From positions 1 to 64,000 of the forward strand of contig JAFAFR010000084.1 in NCBI GenBank assembly GCA_023423405.1: DNA of 64,000 bases, in the 5' to 3' direction. A model generated the notes under the pieces. That model searched no databases. It saw only the letters and a list, made by a program, of their open reading frames with translations, and was not told the DNA's origin. The stretch is from Bacteroidota bacterium. Its GTDB lineage: Bacteria > Bacteroidota > Bacteroidia > Chitinophagales > Chitinophagaceae. Made by a program: the position numbers and the translations under genes. Shown here one piece after another: positions 15,304 to 23,804 of the stretch (its first letter is position 1; each line of letters begins with the position of its first letter).

Positions 15304-15642
15304 ATGAGCACAAGATTCAAACCGAAATTCAGCATAAAAAAAGGCGACACTGTGGTGGTGATTGCCGGTGACGACAAAGACCTCAAGAAACCCCGCAAGG
15401 TGCTGGAGGTGATCATCGACAAAGCCCGCGTAGTGGTGGAAGGGGTGAACATTGTCACCAAGCACACCAAGCCCTCGGCCCAGAACACCAAGGGCGGTAT
15501 CGTTAAGCAGGAAGCTCCTGTCAGCATTTCCAACGTAATGCTGTGGGATGCCAAGGCTGGCGCCGCCACCAAGGTGAAACGCACCCGTGAAGCCGGTAAA
15601 CTTGTTCGTGTTTCTAAAAAATCAGGGGAGGTAATCAAGTAA
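15304..15642 (+). CDS. rplX: 50S ribosomal protein L24
   Basis: A 112-residue L24 with an N-terminal KOW motif (KKGDTVVVIAGDDKDLKKPRKV) and the conserved VEGVNIVTKHTKPS block. It starts large-subunit assembly. Its stop codon shares one base with the rplE start (TAATG), so the two are translationally coupled. Confidence 0.96.
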   Translation: MSTRFKPKFSIKKGDTVVVIAGDDKDLKKPRKVLEVIIDKARVVVEGVNIVTKHTKPSAQNTKGGIVKQEAPVSISNVMLWDAKAGAATKVKRTREAGKLVRVSKKSGEVIK

Positions 15643-16220
15643 TGAGCACAGTTAAATATACTCCGCGTCTGGCAGAGAAGTACAAAAAAGAAGTTGTACC
15701 TGCCTTAATGAAAAAATTCGCTTACAGCACCATCATGCAGGCGCCCAAGCTGACCAAGATCTGCCTGAACCGTGGTGTGAACGGAGCTGTAGCCGACAAG
15801 AAACTCGTGGACATTGCCGTGGACGAACTGACCACCATCACCGGCCAGAAAGCCGTGGCAACCATGTCCAAGAAAGACATCTCCAACTTCAAGCTGCGTA
15901 AGCACATGCCCATCGGTGCGCGTGTTACCCTGCGCGGTGAGAAGATGTATGAATTCCTCGATCGCCTGATCGCTGTTTCCCTGCCCCGCGTACGCGACTT
16001 CAGAGGGATCAACGAAAAATCTTTCGACGGTCGGGGTAACTATACCCTGGGTGTAACCGAGCAGATCATTTTCCCGGAGATCGATATCGACAAGGTGAAT
16101 AAGATCACCGGCCTGGACATCACTTTTGTGACCACCGCCCAAACCAACGAAGAAGCATATGAGCTGCTGAAAGAGCTCGGTATGCCCTTCCGCAACGCTA
16201 AGAAAACAGAAAACGCTTAA
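15642..16220 (+). CDS. rplE: 50S ribosomal protein L5
   Basis: A 192-residue L5, which binds 5S rRNA and contacts P-site tRNA. Recognised by the MQAPKLTKICLNRGVN region, GARVTLRGEKMYEFLDRL and FPEIDIDKVNKITGLDITFVTTA. The start overlaps the rplX stop by one base. Confidence 0.97.
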   Translation: MSTVKYTPRLAEKYKKEVVPALMKKFAYSTIMQAPKLTKICLNRGVNGAVADKKLVDIAVDELTTITGQKAVATMSKKDISNFKLRKHMPIGARVTLRGEKMYEFLDRLIAVSLPRVRDFRGINEKSFDGRGNYTLGVTEQIIFPEIDIDKVNKITGLDITFVTTAQTNEEAYELLKELGMPFRNAKKTENA

Positions 16221-16231
16221 TACAGTATACA

Positions 16232-16501
16232 ATGGCAAAAAAATCGGTAGAAGCCAGACAAAAGAAAAGAGAAGCAATGGTGGCCAGATACGCTGAAAAG
16301 CGCGCTGCCCTGAAAGCTGCCGGAGAATACCAGGCGCTGGATGCCCTCCCCCGGAACGCTTCTCCTGTACGTCTGAAAAATCGCTGCCAGCTCACCGGTC
16401 GTCCGAAAGGCTATATGCGTTATTTCGGCCTGTCCAGGGTGATTTTCCGTGATATGGCCCTGGCCGGAAAGATTCCCGGTGTGAAAAAAGCGAGCTGGTA
16501 A
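16232..16501 (+). CDS. rpsN: 30S ribosomal protein S14, zinc-independent type
   Basis: An 89-residue S14 of the long type. The C-terminal RNA-binding part reads RLKNRCQLTGRPKGYMRYFG and IPGVKKASW and lacks the paired Cys motifs of the short zinc-binding form. It starts 11 bases after rplE. Confidence 0.96.
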   Translation: MAKKSVEARQKKREAMVARYAEKRAALKAAGEYQALDALPRNASPVRLKNRCQLTGRPKGYMRYFGLSRVIFRDMALAGKIPGVKKASW

Positions 16502-16572
16502 GCAGGTACTACTGTTGATACCTGGGATATCGCATTGTAAAAAATTATTCTAACAACAACTTATTCAAGACA

Positions 16573-16971
16573 ATGGTTACTGATCCTATAGCAGATTTTC
16601 TGACCCGCGTGCGCAACGCCCAAATGGCCGGCCACCGCATTGTGGAGATCCCTGCTTCCAACCTGAAAAAGCGTATTACCGAGATCCTGTACGAAAAAGG
16701 ATATATCCTGAAGTACAAGTTCGAAGACGATAACAAACAGGGCCTGATCAAGATCGCCCTGAAATACGACCCCGCCACCAAGCAGCCGGCTATCCAGTCG
16801 CTGGAGCGCGTGAGCCGCCCGGGTCTTCGCCAGTATGCGAAGCCGGCCGATTTCACCCGTGTTAAAAACGGCTTGGGTGTTGCCATCCTCTCCACTTCCA
16901 AAGGCGTAATGACCGATAAGGAAGCCAAAGTGCAGAACGTGGGTGGAGAAGTGCTTTGTTATATCTATTAA
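16573..16971 (+). CDS. rpsH: 30S ribosomal protein S8
   Basis: A 132-residue S8, a primary 16S rRNA binder. It has MVTDPIADFLTRVRNAQMAG at the start and LGVAILSTSKGVMTDKEA near the end. In E. coli S8 is the translational repressor of the spc operon. No matching mRNA site could be recognised here. It is followed by rplF. Confidence 0.97.
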   Translation: MVTDPIADFLTRVRNAQMAGHRIVEIPASNLKKRITEILYEKGYILKYKFEDDNKQGLIKIALKYDPATKQPAIQSLERVSRPGLRQYAKPADFTRVKNGLGVAILSTSKGVMTDKEAKVQNVGGEVLCYIY

Positions 16972-17056
16972 TTTATCCGGAGGATACATTAAGCCGTCCT
17001 ATGCCGGCTGACCGGTTCTCCGCTGAACATTCAACATAAACTGAAAAAGATTTATT

Positions 17057-17611
17057 ATGTCTCGTATAGGTAAGAAACCCGTTAGCATTCCCGCTGGTGT
17101 TACCGTTACCATCGGAAAGGACAATGTGATCACTGTGAAGGGCCCCAAAGGCGAACTGAAACAGGCCGTTGACCGTGATATCACGCTGGAGCAGAAAGAC
17201 GGCGAAGTGCTGATCAGCCGCCCGACAGACCAGATCCGTCACCGTGCCATGCATGGACTGTACCGCGCCCTGATCGCCAACCTGGTAAAAGGAGTAACCG
17301 ATGGGTTCAAAGCAGAAATGGAACTGGTAGGTGTGGGTTTCAAAGCCGCCAATACCGGCAACACGCTCGACCTGGCGCTGGGCTACTCCCACAACATCAT
17401 TTTCGAAGTTCCCAAAGAACTGAAAGTGGCTACCCTTACCGAAAAAGGCCAGAACCCCAAGATCATCCTGGAATCTTCCGACAAGCAATTGCTGGGCCAG
17501 GTAGCTGCCAAACTCCGCAGCCTGCGTAAGCCCGAGCCTTACAAAGGAAAAGGTGTTCGCTTCGTGGGTGAAGTGGTTCGTAAGAAAGCTGGTAAATCGG
17601 CTGGTAAATAA
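17057..17611 (+). CDS. rplF: 50S ribosomal protein L6
   Basis: A 184-residue L6 with the start MSRIGKKPVSIPAGVTV, the middle HRAMHGLYRALIANLVKGVTDG and the C-terminal EPYKGKGVRFVGEVVRKKAGKS, ending in a Lys-rich tail. It lies near the sarcin-ricin loop and factor-binding site. Normal length and order. Confidence 0.97.
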   Translation: MSRIGKKPVSIPAGVTVTIGKDNVITVKGPKGELKQAVDRDITLEQKDGEVLISRPTDQIRHRAMHGLYRALIANLVKGVTDGFKAEMELVGVGFKAANTGNTLDLALGYSHNIIFEVPKELKVATLTEKGQNPKIILESSDKQLLGQVAAKLRSLRKPEPYKGKGVRFVGEVVRKKAGKSAGK

Positions 17612-17657
17612 TAAGTAACATTTTTCCCGGCAGTATCGGGAACACAAAATAGAAACA

Positions 17658-18011
17658 ATGGAAACGAAAGTTATCAGGAGGCAAAAGATCAAATACCGCA
17701 TTCGCAAGAAAATCGCCGGTACTCCTGCCAAGCCGCGCCTCGCTGTTTTCCGCAGCAATGCCGACACCTATGCGCAGCTCATTGACGATGAAAACGGGGT
17801 AACCCTTGCAGCGGCTTCCACCCGCGACAAAGATATCCAGGCGCAGAAAGTAACCAAGTCGGAGCAGGGCAAACTGCTGGGTAGTGTTATCGCCCGCAAA
17901 GCTGCCGAGCTGGGACTGAAGGAAGTGGTATTCGACCGTGGTGGTGTGCTGTATCATGGCCGTGTAAAGGCTGTTGCAGACGGTGCCCGTGAAGGAGGCC
18001 TTCAATTCTAA
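17658..18011 (+). CDS. rplR: 50S ribosomal protein L18
   Basis: A 117-residue L18, which carries 5S rRNA into the large subunit. Diagnostic parts are RKKIAGTPAKPRLAVFRSNADTYAQLIDD and the C-terminal FDRGGVLYHGRVKAVADGAREGGLQF. It lies between rplF and rpsE. Confidence 0.97.
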   Translation: METKVIRRQKIKYRIRKKIAGTPAKPRLAVFRSNADTYAQLIDDENGVTLAAASTRDKDIQAQKVTKSEQGKLLGSVIARKAAELGLKEVVFDRGGVLYHGRVKAVADGAREGGLQF

Positions 18012-18046
18012 TCCATCATTACAATACAACTTAATTTTTGCGATAG

Positions 18047-18565
18047 ATGTCAAAAGTAACGTTAAACAAAATCAAAGCCGGTGACCTGGAACTGAAGGAG
18101 AAAGTAGTGGCCATCAACCGGGTTGTGAAAACAACCAAAGGTGGACGTGCATTCAGCTTTTCAGCCCTGGTAGTGGTGGGGAACGAATCTGGTGTGGTAG
18201 GTCATGGCCTCGGCAAAGCCAAAGAGGTACAGGAAGCCATTACCAAAGGCATTGAAGATGCCAAGAAAAACCTCATTAAAGTGCCGGTGATGCATGGTAC
18301 CATTCCGCACGACCAGCTCGCGAAAGAAGGCGCTGCAAAAGTGCTGATCAAACCTGCCGCCCATGGTACAGGTGTGATCGCCGGAGGCAGTATGCGTGCC
18401 GTACTGGAAAGTGCCGGTATTACCGACGTGCTGGCCAAGAGCCTTGGATCTGCCAACCCGCACAACGTGGTGAAAGCCACCTTCAAAGCGCTGGCCACCC
18501 TGCGTGAGCCGGTTCAGGTTGCCAAAACCCGCAACCTCGGCCTGAAGAAAGTTTTTAATGGTTAA
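18047..18565 (+). CDS. rpsE: 30S ribosomal protein S5
   Basis: A 172-residue S5 that takes part in decoding accuracy and mRNA unwinding. The double-stranded-RNA-binding part shows VAINRVVKTTKGGRAFSFSALVVVGNESGVVGHGLGKAKEV, and the C-terminal part has GSANPHNVVKATFKAL. Length and position are normal. Confidence 0.97.
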   Translation: MSKVTLNKIKAGDLELKEKVVAINRVVKTTKGGRAFSFSALVVVGNESGVVGHGLGKAKEVQEAITKGIEDAKKNLIKVPVMHGTIPHDQLAKEGAAKVLIKPAAHGTGVIAGGSMRAVLESAGITDVLAKSLGSANPHNVVKATFKALATLREPVQVAKTRNLGLKKVFNG

Positions 18566-18586
18566 TCCGAACAAACCAAATAAAGG

Positions 18587-18766
18587 ATGAAAAAGATTAA
18601 GATCACCCAGGTTAAAAGTGCCATCGACCGGCCGGAACGCCAAAAGCTGACGCTGAAAGCTTTGGGATTGAAAAAAATGAACGCTTCGAAAGAAGTGGAA
18701 GCCACTCCCCAGATCCTCGGTATGGTTCGTACCGTAGAGCACCTGCTGAAAGTGGAAGAAATCTGA
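18587..18766 (+). CDS. rpmD: 50S ribosomal protein L30
   Basis: A short gene of 59 codons plus stop, translated by hand. It starts MKKIKITQVKSAIDRPERQK, then LTLKALGLKKMNASKEV, and ends RTVEHLLKVEEI. This is the complete L30 fold (about 60 residues in the family), including the Gly-Leu-x-Lys-x-Asn segment. It sits 21 bases after rpsE and 54 before rplO, exactly where L30 belongs. Confidence 0.95.
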   Translation: MKKIKITQVKSAIDRPERQKLTLKALGLKKMNASKEVEATPQILGMVRTVEHLLKVEEI

Positions 18767-18820
18767 TAGTATCATAAAAAAGCGAGGGGCGATTCCCCGT
18801 TAAGTCAAAAATCAAACAGC

Positions 18821-19270
18821 ATGAATCTGCACAATCTCCAGCCTGCACAAGGCGCTACGCACAAGGAAAAACGTTTAGGCCGCGGTGAAGCTTCCGGTAA
18901 GGGGGGCACATCCACCAAAGGAAACAAGGGTGGACAAAGCCGCGCCGGTTATAAGTCCAAGCGTGCCCACGAGGGTGGCCAGATGCCCATCCAGCGCCGG
19001 GTTCCCAAGCGTGGTTTCAACAATATTCACCGGGTTGAGTACAAAGTATTTAACCTCGGCCAGATCGATCAGCTTGCCGAAAAATATGCCATTACTGAAT
19101 TCAGCCTTGAAACGCTGTATATCAATGGCTTGATTGCTCAGTACGACAACGTTAAAGTGCTGGGAAGCGGGGAGCTGAAATCCAAACTCAGTTTCAAAGT
19201 GAATGCTGTAAGCGACAAGGCCAGGAAGGCCATCGAAGCTGCCGGCGGAAGCGTCGAAATTGTGAAGTAA
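18821..19270 (+). CDS. rplO: 50S ribosomal protein L15
   Basis: A 149-residue L15, a late-assembly protein. The long Gly-rich N-terminal extension is visible (MNLHNLQPAQGATHKEKRLG, then GRGEASGKGGTSTKGNKGGQ), with the RRVPKRGFNNIHRVEY segment and the C-terminal FKVNAVSDKARKAIEAAGGSVEIV. A terminator-like hairpin follows at 19289, before secY. Confidence 0.97.
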   Translation: MNLHNLQPAQGATHKEKRLGRGEASGKGGTSTKGNKGGQSRAGYKSKRAHEGGQMPIQRRVPKRGFNNIHRVEYKVFNLGQIDQLAEKYAITEFSLETLYINGLIAQYDNVKVLGSGELKSKLSFKVNAVSDKARKAIEAAGGSVEIVK

Positions 19271-19288
19271 TTTTTCTTTATCTTGCCG

Positions 19289-19317
19289 GACGCATTGAAA
19301 CAATGCGTCTTTTTTTC
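19289..19317 (+). terminator. Terminator-like hairpin between rplO and secY
   Basis: A perfect 9-base stem (GACGCATTG with CAATGCGTC), an AAA loop and a run of seven T form a textbook intrinsic terminator. It lies inside the operon, 19 bases after rplO and 30 before secY, so it probably attenuates rather than fully stops transcription. Confidence 0.8.
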
Positions 19318-19346
19318 TTGGAGGCTCATTAAATCACAAACAACCC

Positions 19347-20681
19347 GTGAAGAAACTAGTTCAGACGCTGAAGAATATCTGGAGCATCGAGGAGTTGAGA
19401 AATAAAATCATAACCACGCTGCTGCTTATACTCATTTACCGGATCGGCGCGCATATTGTGCTGCCCGGTATCGACCCCAACAAGATCAACCTGGATGCAG
19501 CCAAATCCGGCGCACTCGGCCTGATCGATGCATTTGCCGGCGGCGCGTTTTCGCAGGCTTCCATCTTCGCCCTGGGTATCATGCCCTATATCTCCGCTTC
19601 CATCTTCATGCAGCTCATGACCATCCTGGTTCCGCGCATGCAGAAGGTACAGAAAGAGGGAGAGAGCGGTAGAAAAAAGATCAACCAGTGGACACGTTAC
19701 CTGACTGTGGCTGTAACAGCCGTTCAGGCGGGTGCGTATGTTGCCTATATCAAGCAGGTGAACGGTGCGGCACTGCTGCCTACCTATGCCGCTTATTTCT
19801 GGATCTCCACCACCATTGTACTCACAGCCGGTACGCTTTTCGTGATGTGGCTGGGTGAAAAGATCACCGATAAGGGGCTCGGAAACGGTACTTCCCTCAT
19901 CATTATGGTAGGCATCCTCGCGCGCCTGCCGCAGTCCGCCATCCAGGAATGGGCTGCCAAAAGCAACCGCGGCGGCGGTGGTCTCCTGCTGTTCATCATC
20001 GAGATCGCAGTGCTCATTGCCATCATCATGGGCCTGATCGTGCTGGTGCAGGGCGTTCGCAAGATCCCCGTTCAGTATGCCAAGCAAATCATCGGCAACA
20101 AACAATTCGGTGGCGCCCGCCAGTTCCTGCCCCTCAAGGTGAACGGAGCCGGTGTAATGCCCATCATCTTCGCACAGGCCATCATGTTCCTGCCCACGCT
20201 GTTCTCTTATACCAGCTTCGAATCCGGTAAGGGCATTGCAAAGATCTTTTCCGATCCGCGCGACGCCTGGCACATGGTTATCTATGCGGTGATCGTGATC
20301 GCTTTCACCTTCCTGTATACAGCCCTTATCTTTAACCCCAAGCAGATCGCCGAAGACCTGAAACGAAACAACGGCTTCGTTCCCGGCGTGAAACCCGGTC
20401 AGCCTACCGCCGACTATATCGGTACGGTCATGGATCGCATTACACTGCCCGGCGCCATCCTGCTGGCCTTTGTAGGTATTCTTCCCGGATTTGCCCAGCG
20501 GCTCAACATCACACAGGGATTTGCTTCCTTCTATGGCGGCACCTCGCTGCTGATCATGGTGGGCGTTATCCTCGATACCCTGCAACAGATCGAAACCCAG
20601 CTCCTCATGCGCCAGTACGATGGCCTGATGAAGAGCGGAAGGATACAGGGACGTCAAACCGTAAGCAGCACGCCTATCTAA
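19347..20681 (+). CDS. secY: Protein translocase subunit SecY
   Basis: A 444-residue channel protein of the Sec translocon with ten membrane segments. It begins MKKLVQTLKNIWSIEELRNK, carries the plug region (LGLIDAFAGGAFSQASIFALG) and the conserved cytoplasmic loop PRMQKVQKEGESGRKKINQWTRY. The start codon is GTG at 19347, since no closer in-frame ATG fits the family N-terminus. It is downstream of a terminator-like hairpin, with no obvious promoter between, so it depends on read-through. Confidence 0.97.
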   Translation: MKKLVQTLKNIWSIEELRNKIITTLLLILIYRIGAHIVLPGIDPNKINLDAAKSGALGLIDAFAGGAFSQASIFALGIMPYISASIFMQLMTILVPRMQKVQKEGESGRKKINQWTRYLTVAVTAVQAGAYVAYIKQVNGAALLPTYAAYFWISTTIVLTAGTLFVMWLGEKITDKGLGNGTSLIIMVGILARLPQSAIQEWAAKSNRGGGGLLLFIIEIAVLIAIIMGLIVLVQGVRKIPVQYAKQIIGNKQFGGARQFLPLKVNGAGVMPIIFAQAIMFLPTLFSYTSFESGKGIAKIFSDPRDAWHMVIYAVIVIAFTFLYTALIFNPKQIAEDLKRNNGFVPGVKPGQPTADYIGTVMDRITLPGAILLAFVGILPGFAQRLNITQGFASFYGGTSLLIMVGVILDTLQQIETQLLMRQYDGLMKSGRIQGRQTVSSTPI

Positions 20682-20733
20682 CGATCGGCCTGTTCAAAAT
20701 AACCAATGGTGAATGGAACCTTCCGTTCACCAT

Positions 20734-20764
20734 TTTGCTTTTAAGACGCCCTGGCGTACCTTTG
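20734..20764 (+). promoter_or_regulatory. Promoter of map
   Basis: TTTG at 20734-20737 and TACCTTTG at 20757-20764 are separated by 19 bases, an exact Bacteroidota promoter. The start codon of map is 20 bases further on. Confidence 0.75.
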
Positions 20765-20784
20765 CACCCTGTTAAAAACAAGCC

Positions 20785-21585
20785 ATGATCCATTATAAAA
20801 CAAGTGCTGAAGTTGAATTGATGCGGGAAAGCGCCCTGCTGGTCAGCGCTACCCTGGCCGCTGTGGCCGGCATGCTGAAACCCGGCATAACGACGCTGCA
20901 GGTGGATGCCTTTGCGGAATCCTTTATCCTTGATCATGGGGCAAGCCCGTCTTTCAAGAATTACAAGGGTTATCCCTTTGCCTGCTGCATCAGCGTGAAC
21001 GATGCGGTGGTGCATGGCTTTCCGAACGACCGCCCGCTGGAGAACGGCGATATTATTTCCGTGGACGTAGGTGTGTTTAAGAATGGCTTCCATGGCGACA
21101 GCGCCTATACGTTCGCTATCGGCGACATACCGGCAGACGTACAGCAACTGCTGCGTGTTACAAAAGACAGTCTCCAACTGGGCATCGAAAAAGCGGTTGC
21201 GGGTAACCGTGTGGGTGATATCTCCTTTGCCATCCAGGACTATGCAGAGCGCAAACACAAATACGGCGTAGTGCGCGAACTGGTAGGACATGGCCTGGGC
21301 CGCAAATTGCACGAAGATCCGCAGGTGCCCAATTACGGCAAGCGGGGAAGCGGTCCCAAGTTGCACGATGGACTGGTCATTGCCATTGAGCCCATGATCA
21401 ATATGGGTGTGAAGGAAGTGTGGTATGAAGACGATGGCTGGACGGTAAAGACCAAGGATGGCAAGCCGGCCGCGCATTATGAGCACAATGTTTGTGTGCG
21501 CAGGGGTAAGGCAGAAGTGTTGTCTTCCTTTGAAGCCATTGAAGCGGCCGAAAAAGGCAACCCGCATTTGTTTGCTGCGTATTGA
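20785..21585 (+). CDS. map: Methionine aminopeptidase, type I
   Basis: A 266-residue metalloenzyme that removes the initiator Met from nascent proteins. Metal ligands are visible in DIISVDVGVFKNGFHGDSAYTF (two Asp), GHGLGRKLHEDPQ (His), AIEPMINMG (Glu) and the C-terminal AHYEHNVCVRRG (Glu). It has no N-terminal zinc-finger extension. It has its own promoter and is followed by a terminator, so it is a single-gene unit although it keeps its place after secY. Confidence 0.96.
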   Translation: MIHYKTSAEVELMRESALLVSATLAAVAGMLKPGITTLQVDAFAESFILDHGASPSFKNYKGYPFACCISVNDAVVHGFPNDRPLENGDIISVDVGVFKNGFHGDSAYTFAIGDIPADVQQLLRVTKDSLQLGIEKAVAGNRVGDISFAIQDYAERKHKYGVVRELVGHGLGRKLHEDPQVPNYGKRGSGPKLHDGLVIAIEPMINMGVKEVWYEDDGWTVKTKDGKPAAHYEHNVCVRRGKAEVLSSFEAIEAAEKGNPHLFAAY

Positions 21586-21614
21586 ACAGCGATAACACGG
21601 GTTTATAATACGGT

Positions 21615-21651
21615 CCCCGTTCAGGTGTTTTCACGCTTGACGGGGCGTTTT
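21615..21651 (+). terminator. Terminator after map
   Basis: CCCCGT pairs with ACGGGG around a long imperfectly paired loop, followed by CGTTTTTA. It begins 30 bases after the map stop. The stem is short, so strength is uncertain. Confidence 0.55.
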
Positions 21652-21679
21652 TATTTGGTGAGGTTTGCAGAAAAAGCAT

Positions 21680-22441
21680 ATGAAGCATGCCAAAAGACCC
21701 AACCATCATTTATTGCTGCAGATTGAAGGGATGGAAAACCAGCCGGCAACCGAACAGGCTGTGGAAATGGGGCGGAAAGAGAATCTGCAGCAAACGCTCT
21801 ACGATTTTGTCAATGAGCCGGAATACCTCGATCTGCGGGCTATTGCCGAAGAAGAAGTGCCAACGCGGCTAGCGGCGCTGCTGCAGCACATGGCCGCTTA
21901 CGGCGTGCGGCTGGATTTTGTGGGTGGGGGAACACCGAGTGATATCTATGCGTTCATTACCCGGTTTTTATTTTGGATGCCGATGTCGGAATTGGAGGAG
22001 GCGCCGGTTTTAGTGGAACCGGAGATTCCCGAATCCGACTATTTTGCCAGGAAACTGAAATCAGTGGTGGATGATATCCTTTTGCAGGGATGTGATCCGG
22101 ACCGCTCTTCTATTGCGCTGCAACTGGCAGAATTCTGCATCGATCCGTCGGGGGATTGTTTCAGCAAAGCGACTGTGCTGGAGAAACTGGCGTCTTATGT
22201 GGCGGCGGGTGGTCGTTTGCAACACTGGAAAGGAATGATCCGGGAAATCAGGATCAGCAACAATCCCGAGTGCAGCATTGCAGAAGTGAACGGATTGTTT
22301 GTGCGCATGCCTGCCGATGCAAATAAACTGCCGGCGGGTGTGGGCGGCCCGCTTCGTGACATTTGCTTTTCTTTTCATTTTAAAATAGAAGAAGGCCGCT
22401 GGGAACTGTATTATTTCCGGTTGCCCGGGTTTAACTGGTGA
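21680..22441 (+). CDS. Hypothetical protein, 253 aa
   Basis: A soluble protein with no signal peptide or membrane segment and no domain I recognise. It has an acidic helical N-terminal half (ENLQQTLYDFVNEPEYLDLR) and a C-terminal part ending FSFHFKIEEGRWELYYFRLP. The ATG at 21680 is preferred over the in-frame TTG at 21665. The first 17 codons are Lys/His-rich and atypical, so the ATG at 21731 (MENQPATEQAVEMGRK) is also possible. It is followed 64 bases later by the flavoprotein gene, which has its own -7 box. Confidence 0.65.
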   Translation: MKHAKRPNHHLLLQIEGMENQPATEQAVEMGRKENLQQTLYDFVNEPEYLDLRAIAEEEVPTRLAALLQHMAAYGVRLDFVGGGTPSDIYAFITRFLFWMPMSELEEAPVLVEPEIPESDYFARKLKSVVDDILLQGCDPDRSSIALQLAEFCIDPSGDCFSKATVLEKLASYVAAGGRLQHWKGMIREIRISNNPECSIAEVNGLFVRMPADANKLPAGVGGPLRDICFSFHFKIEEGRWELYYFRLPGFNW

Positions 22442-22492
22442 GGAATGCCATGGTTTGATGAAGCGGGTGCTGCAATTTGGCAGGCGAGGTGC

Positions 22493-22500
22493 TACATTTG
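22493..22500 (+). promoter_or_regulatory. -7 element of the flavoprotein gene
   Basis: An exact TACATTTG ends only 5 bases before the ATG at 22506. A TTTG box at a proper distance is not evident. If used, transcription would start at or next to the start codon. Confidence 0.45.
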
Positions 22501-22505
22501 CGGGC

Positions 22506-23762
22506 ATGACAGCAAAAACAGTAGTAATTGCCGGCGGTGGGGCGGCGGGATTTTTCTGCGCGGTGAACCTGGCGGCCCGGCAACCCGGCTGGAAGGTATT
22601 GCTGCTGGAAAAATCGGGTAAGCTGCTGTCGAAAGTTCGCATCAGCGGAGGCGGCCGCTGCAATGTAACGCATAACTGTTTTGAAGCAGCAGAACTGGTG
22701 AAGCGGTATCCGCGCGGTGGGAAATTCCTGTTGAAAAGCTTCCGGCATTTTGGTCCGGCTGATACGGTTGCCTGGTTTGAAAAAAGGGGAGTGGCGCTGA
22801 AAGCAGAAGCCGATGGGCGCATTTTCCCCGTGAGCGATGATTCATCATCCATCACCAGTTGTCTTTTGGAGGAAGCCCGCAAATATGGCGTGGAGATCCG
22901 GCTGGGAGAGGAGTTGCAGTATTTGCAGAAAGAGGGGGACCGGTGGATACTGCAAACGGGTAAAGAAAGCTTCCGGGCCGATGCGGTATGTATTTGCTGT
23001 GGCGGGTTTCCGAAACCGGGCCAGTACGAATGGCTGGGAAAAACAGGTCACCACATCGAGCTACCGGTGCCCTCGCTGTTTACGTTCAATATGCCGGGTC
23101 ACGCCATCACGAAGCTGATGGGGGTGGTGGTAGACCCTGCGCAGGTGAAGCTGGAAGGCAGCAGGCTGACAGAGACGGGGGCTTTGCTGATTACCCACTG
23201 GGGTATGAGCGGACCTGTGGTATTGCGTCTGAGCGCCTGGGGCGCGTGCGAGCTGGCGGCTGCCGGCTGGCATTTTTCTGTCCAGGTCAACTGGATACCC
23301 GCCTTTCATGAAAACAGCGCGCGGGAATTCATGCAGGCGTTCCGCCAGGAAAAAGGCAACCAGAAACTGGCAAACCGGAATCCCTTCCAGTTGCCGCAGC
23401 GTTTCTGGGAATACCTGCTGCAGGAGGCGGATGCCGACGGTGAGAGCCGCTGGGCCGATCTTCCGGCGAAAAACCAGAACCGGCTGGCCAAATTATTGAC
23501 GGCGCAGGTCTTTGACATACAGGGAAAAACCACCTTTAAAGAAGAATTTGTGACGGCAGGTGGCATAAAGTTGAGCGAAGTCAATCCCGATACGATGGAA
23601 AGCCGCCTGCATACCGGGCTTTATTTTGCAGGAGAGATCCTGGACGTGGACGGCATCACGGGGGGATTCAATTTTCAGCATGCCTGGACCTCCGGGTGGC
23701 TCGCCGCGCGCGCCATGGCAGGCCAGCAAACAGCTTTGCCAGGCGGGCAATCCGGAAAATAA
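22506..23762 (+). CDS. FAD-dependent oxidoreductase, BaiN/HI0933 family
   Basis: A 418-residue flavoprotein of the family often annotated as NAD(P)/FAD-dependent oxidoreductase or HI0933-like. The dinucleotide-binding motif is VVIAGGGAAGFFCAV at the N-terminus, the family signature SGGGRCNVTH lies at about residue 50, and the C-terminal FAD segment reads GLYFAGEILDVDGITGGFNFQHAWTSG. The true substrate is unknown for most members. The start at 22506 begins exactly at this fold and fits the -7 box, unlike the earlier in-frame ATG at 22455. It ends shortly before rpsA. Confidence 0.88.
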   Translation: MTAKTVVIAGGGAAGFFCAVNLAARQPGWKVLLLEKSGKLLSKVRISGGGRCNVTHNCFEAAELVKRYPRGGKFLLKSFRHFGPADTVAWFEKRGVALKAEADGRIFPVSDDSSSITSCLLEEARKYGVEIRLGEELQYLQKEGDRWILQTGKESFRADAVCICCGGFPKPGQYEWLGKTGHHIELPVPSLFTFNMPGHAITKLMGVVVDPAQVKLEGSRLTETGALLITHWGMSGPVVLRLSAWGACELAAAGWHFSVQVNWIPAFHENSAREFMQAFRQEKGNQKLANRNPFQLPQRFWEYLLQEADADGESRWADLPAKNQNRLAKLLTAQVFDIQGKTTFKEEFVTAGGIKLSEVNPDTMESRLHTGLYFAGEILDVDGITGGFNFQHAWTSGWLAARAMAGQQTALPGGQSGK

Positions 23763-23765
23763 TCG

Positions 23766-23773
23766 TATCTTTG
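23766..23773 (+). promoter_or_regulatory. -7 element before rpsA
   Basis: TATCTTTG matches TAnnTTTG and lies 31 bases before the rpsA ATG. The nearest TTTG upstream (23735) is 27 bases away, longer than ideal. Confidence 0.45.
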
Positions 23774-23804
23774 CCGCCCCGAATAAAACCATCGGGAAAA
23801 AGAT

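Noticed and set aside
18781..18800. CGAGGGGCGATTCCCCG hairpin before rplO as a terminator
   Set aside because: The stem is short and no T run follows, so it is not convincing as a terminator.
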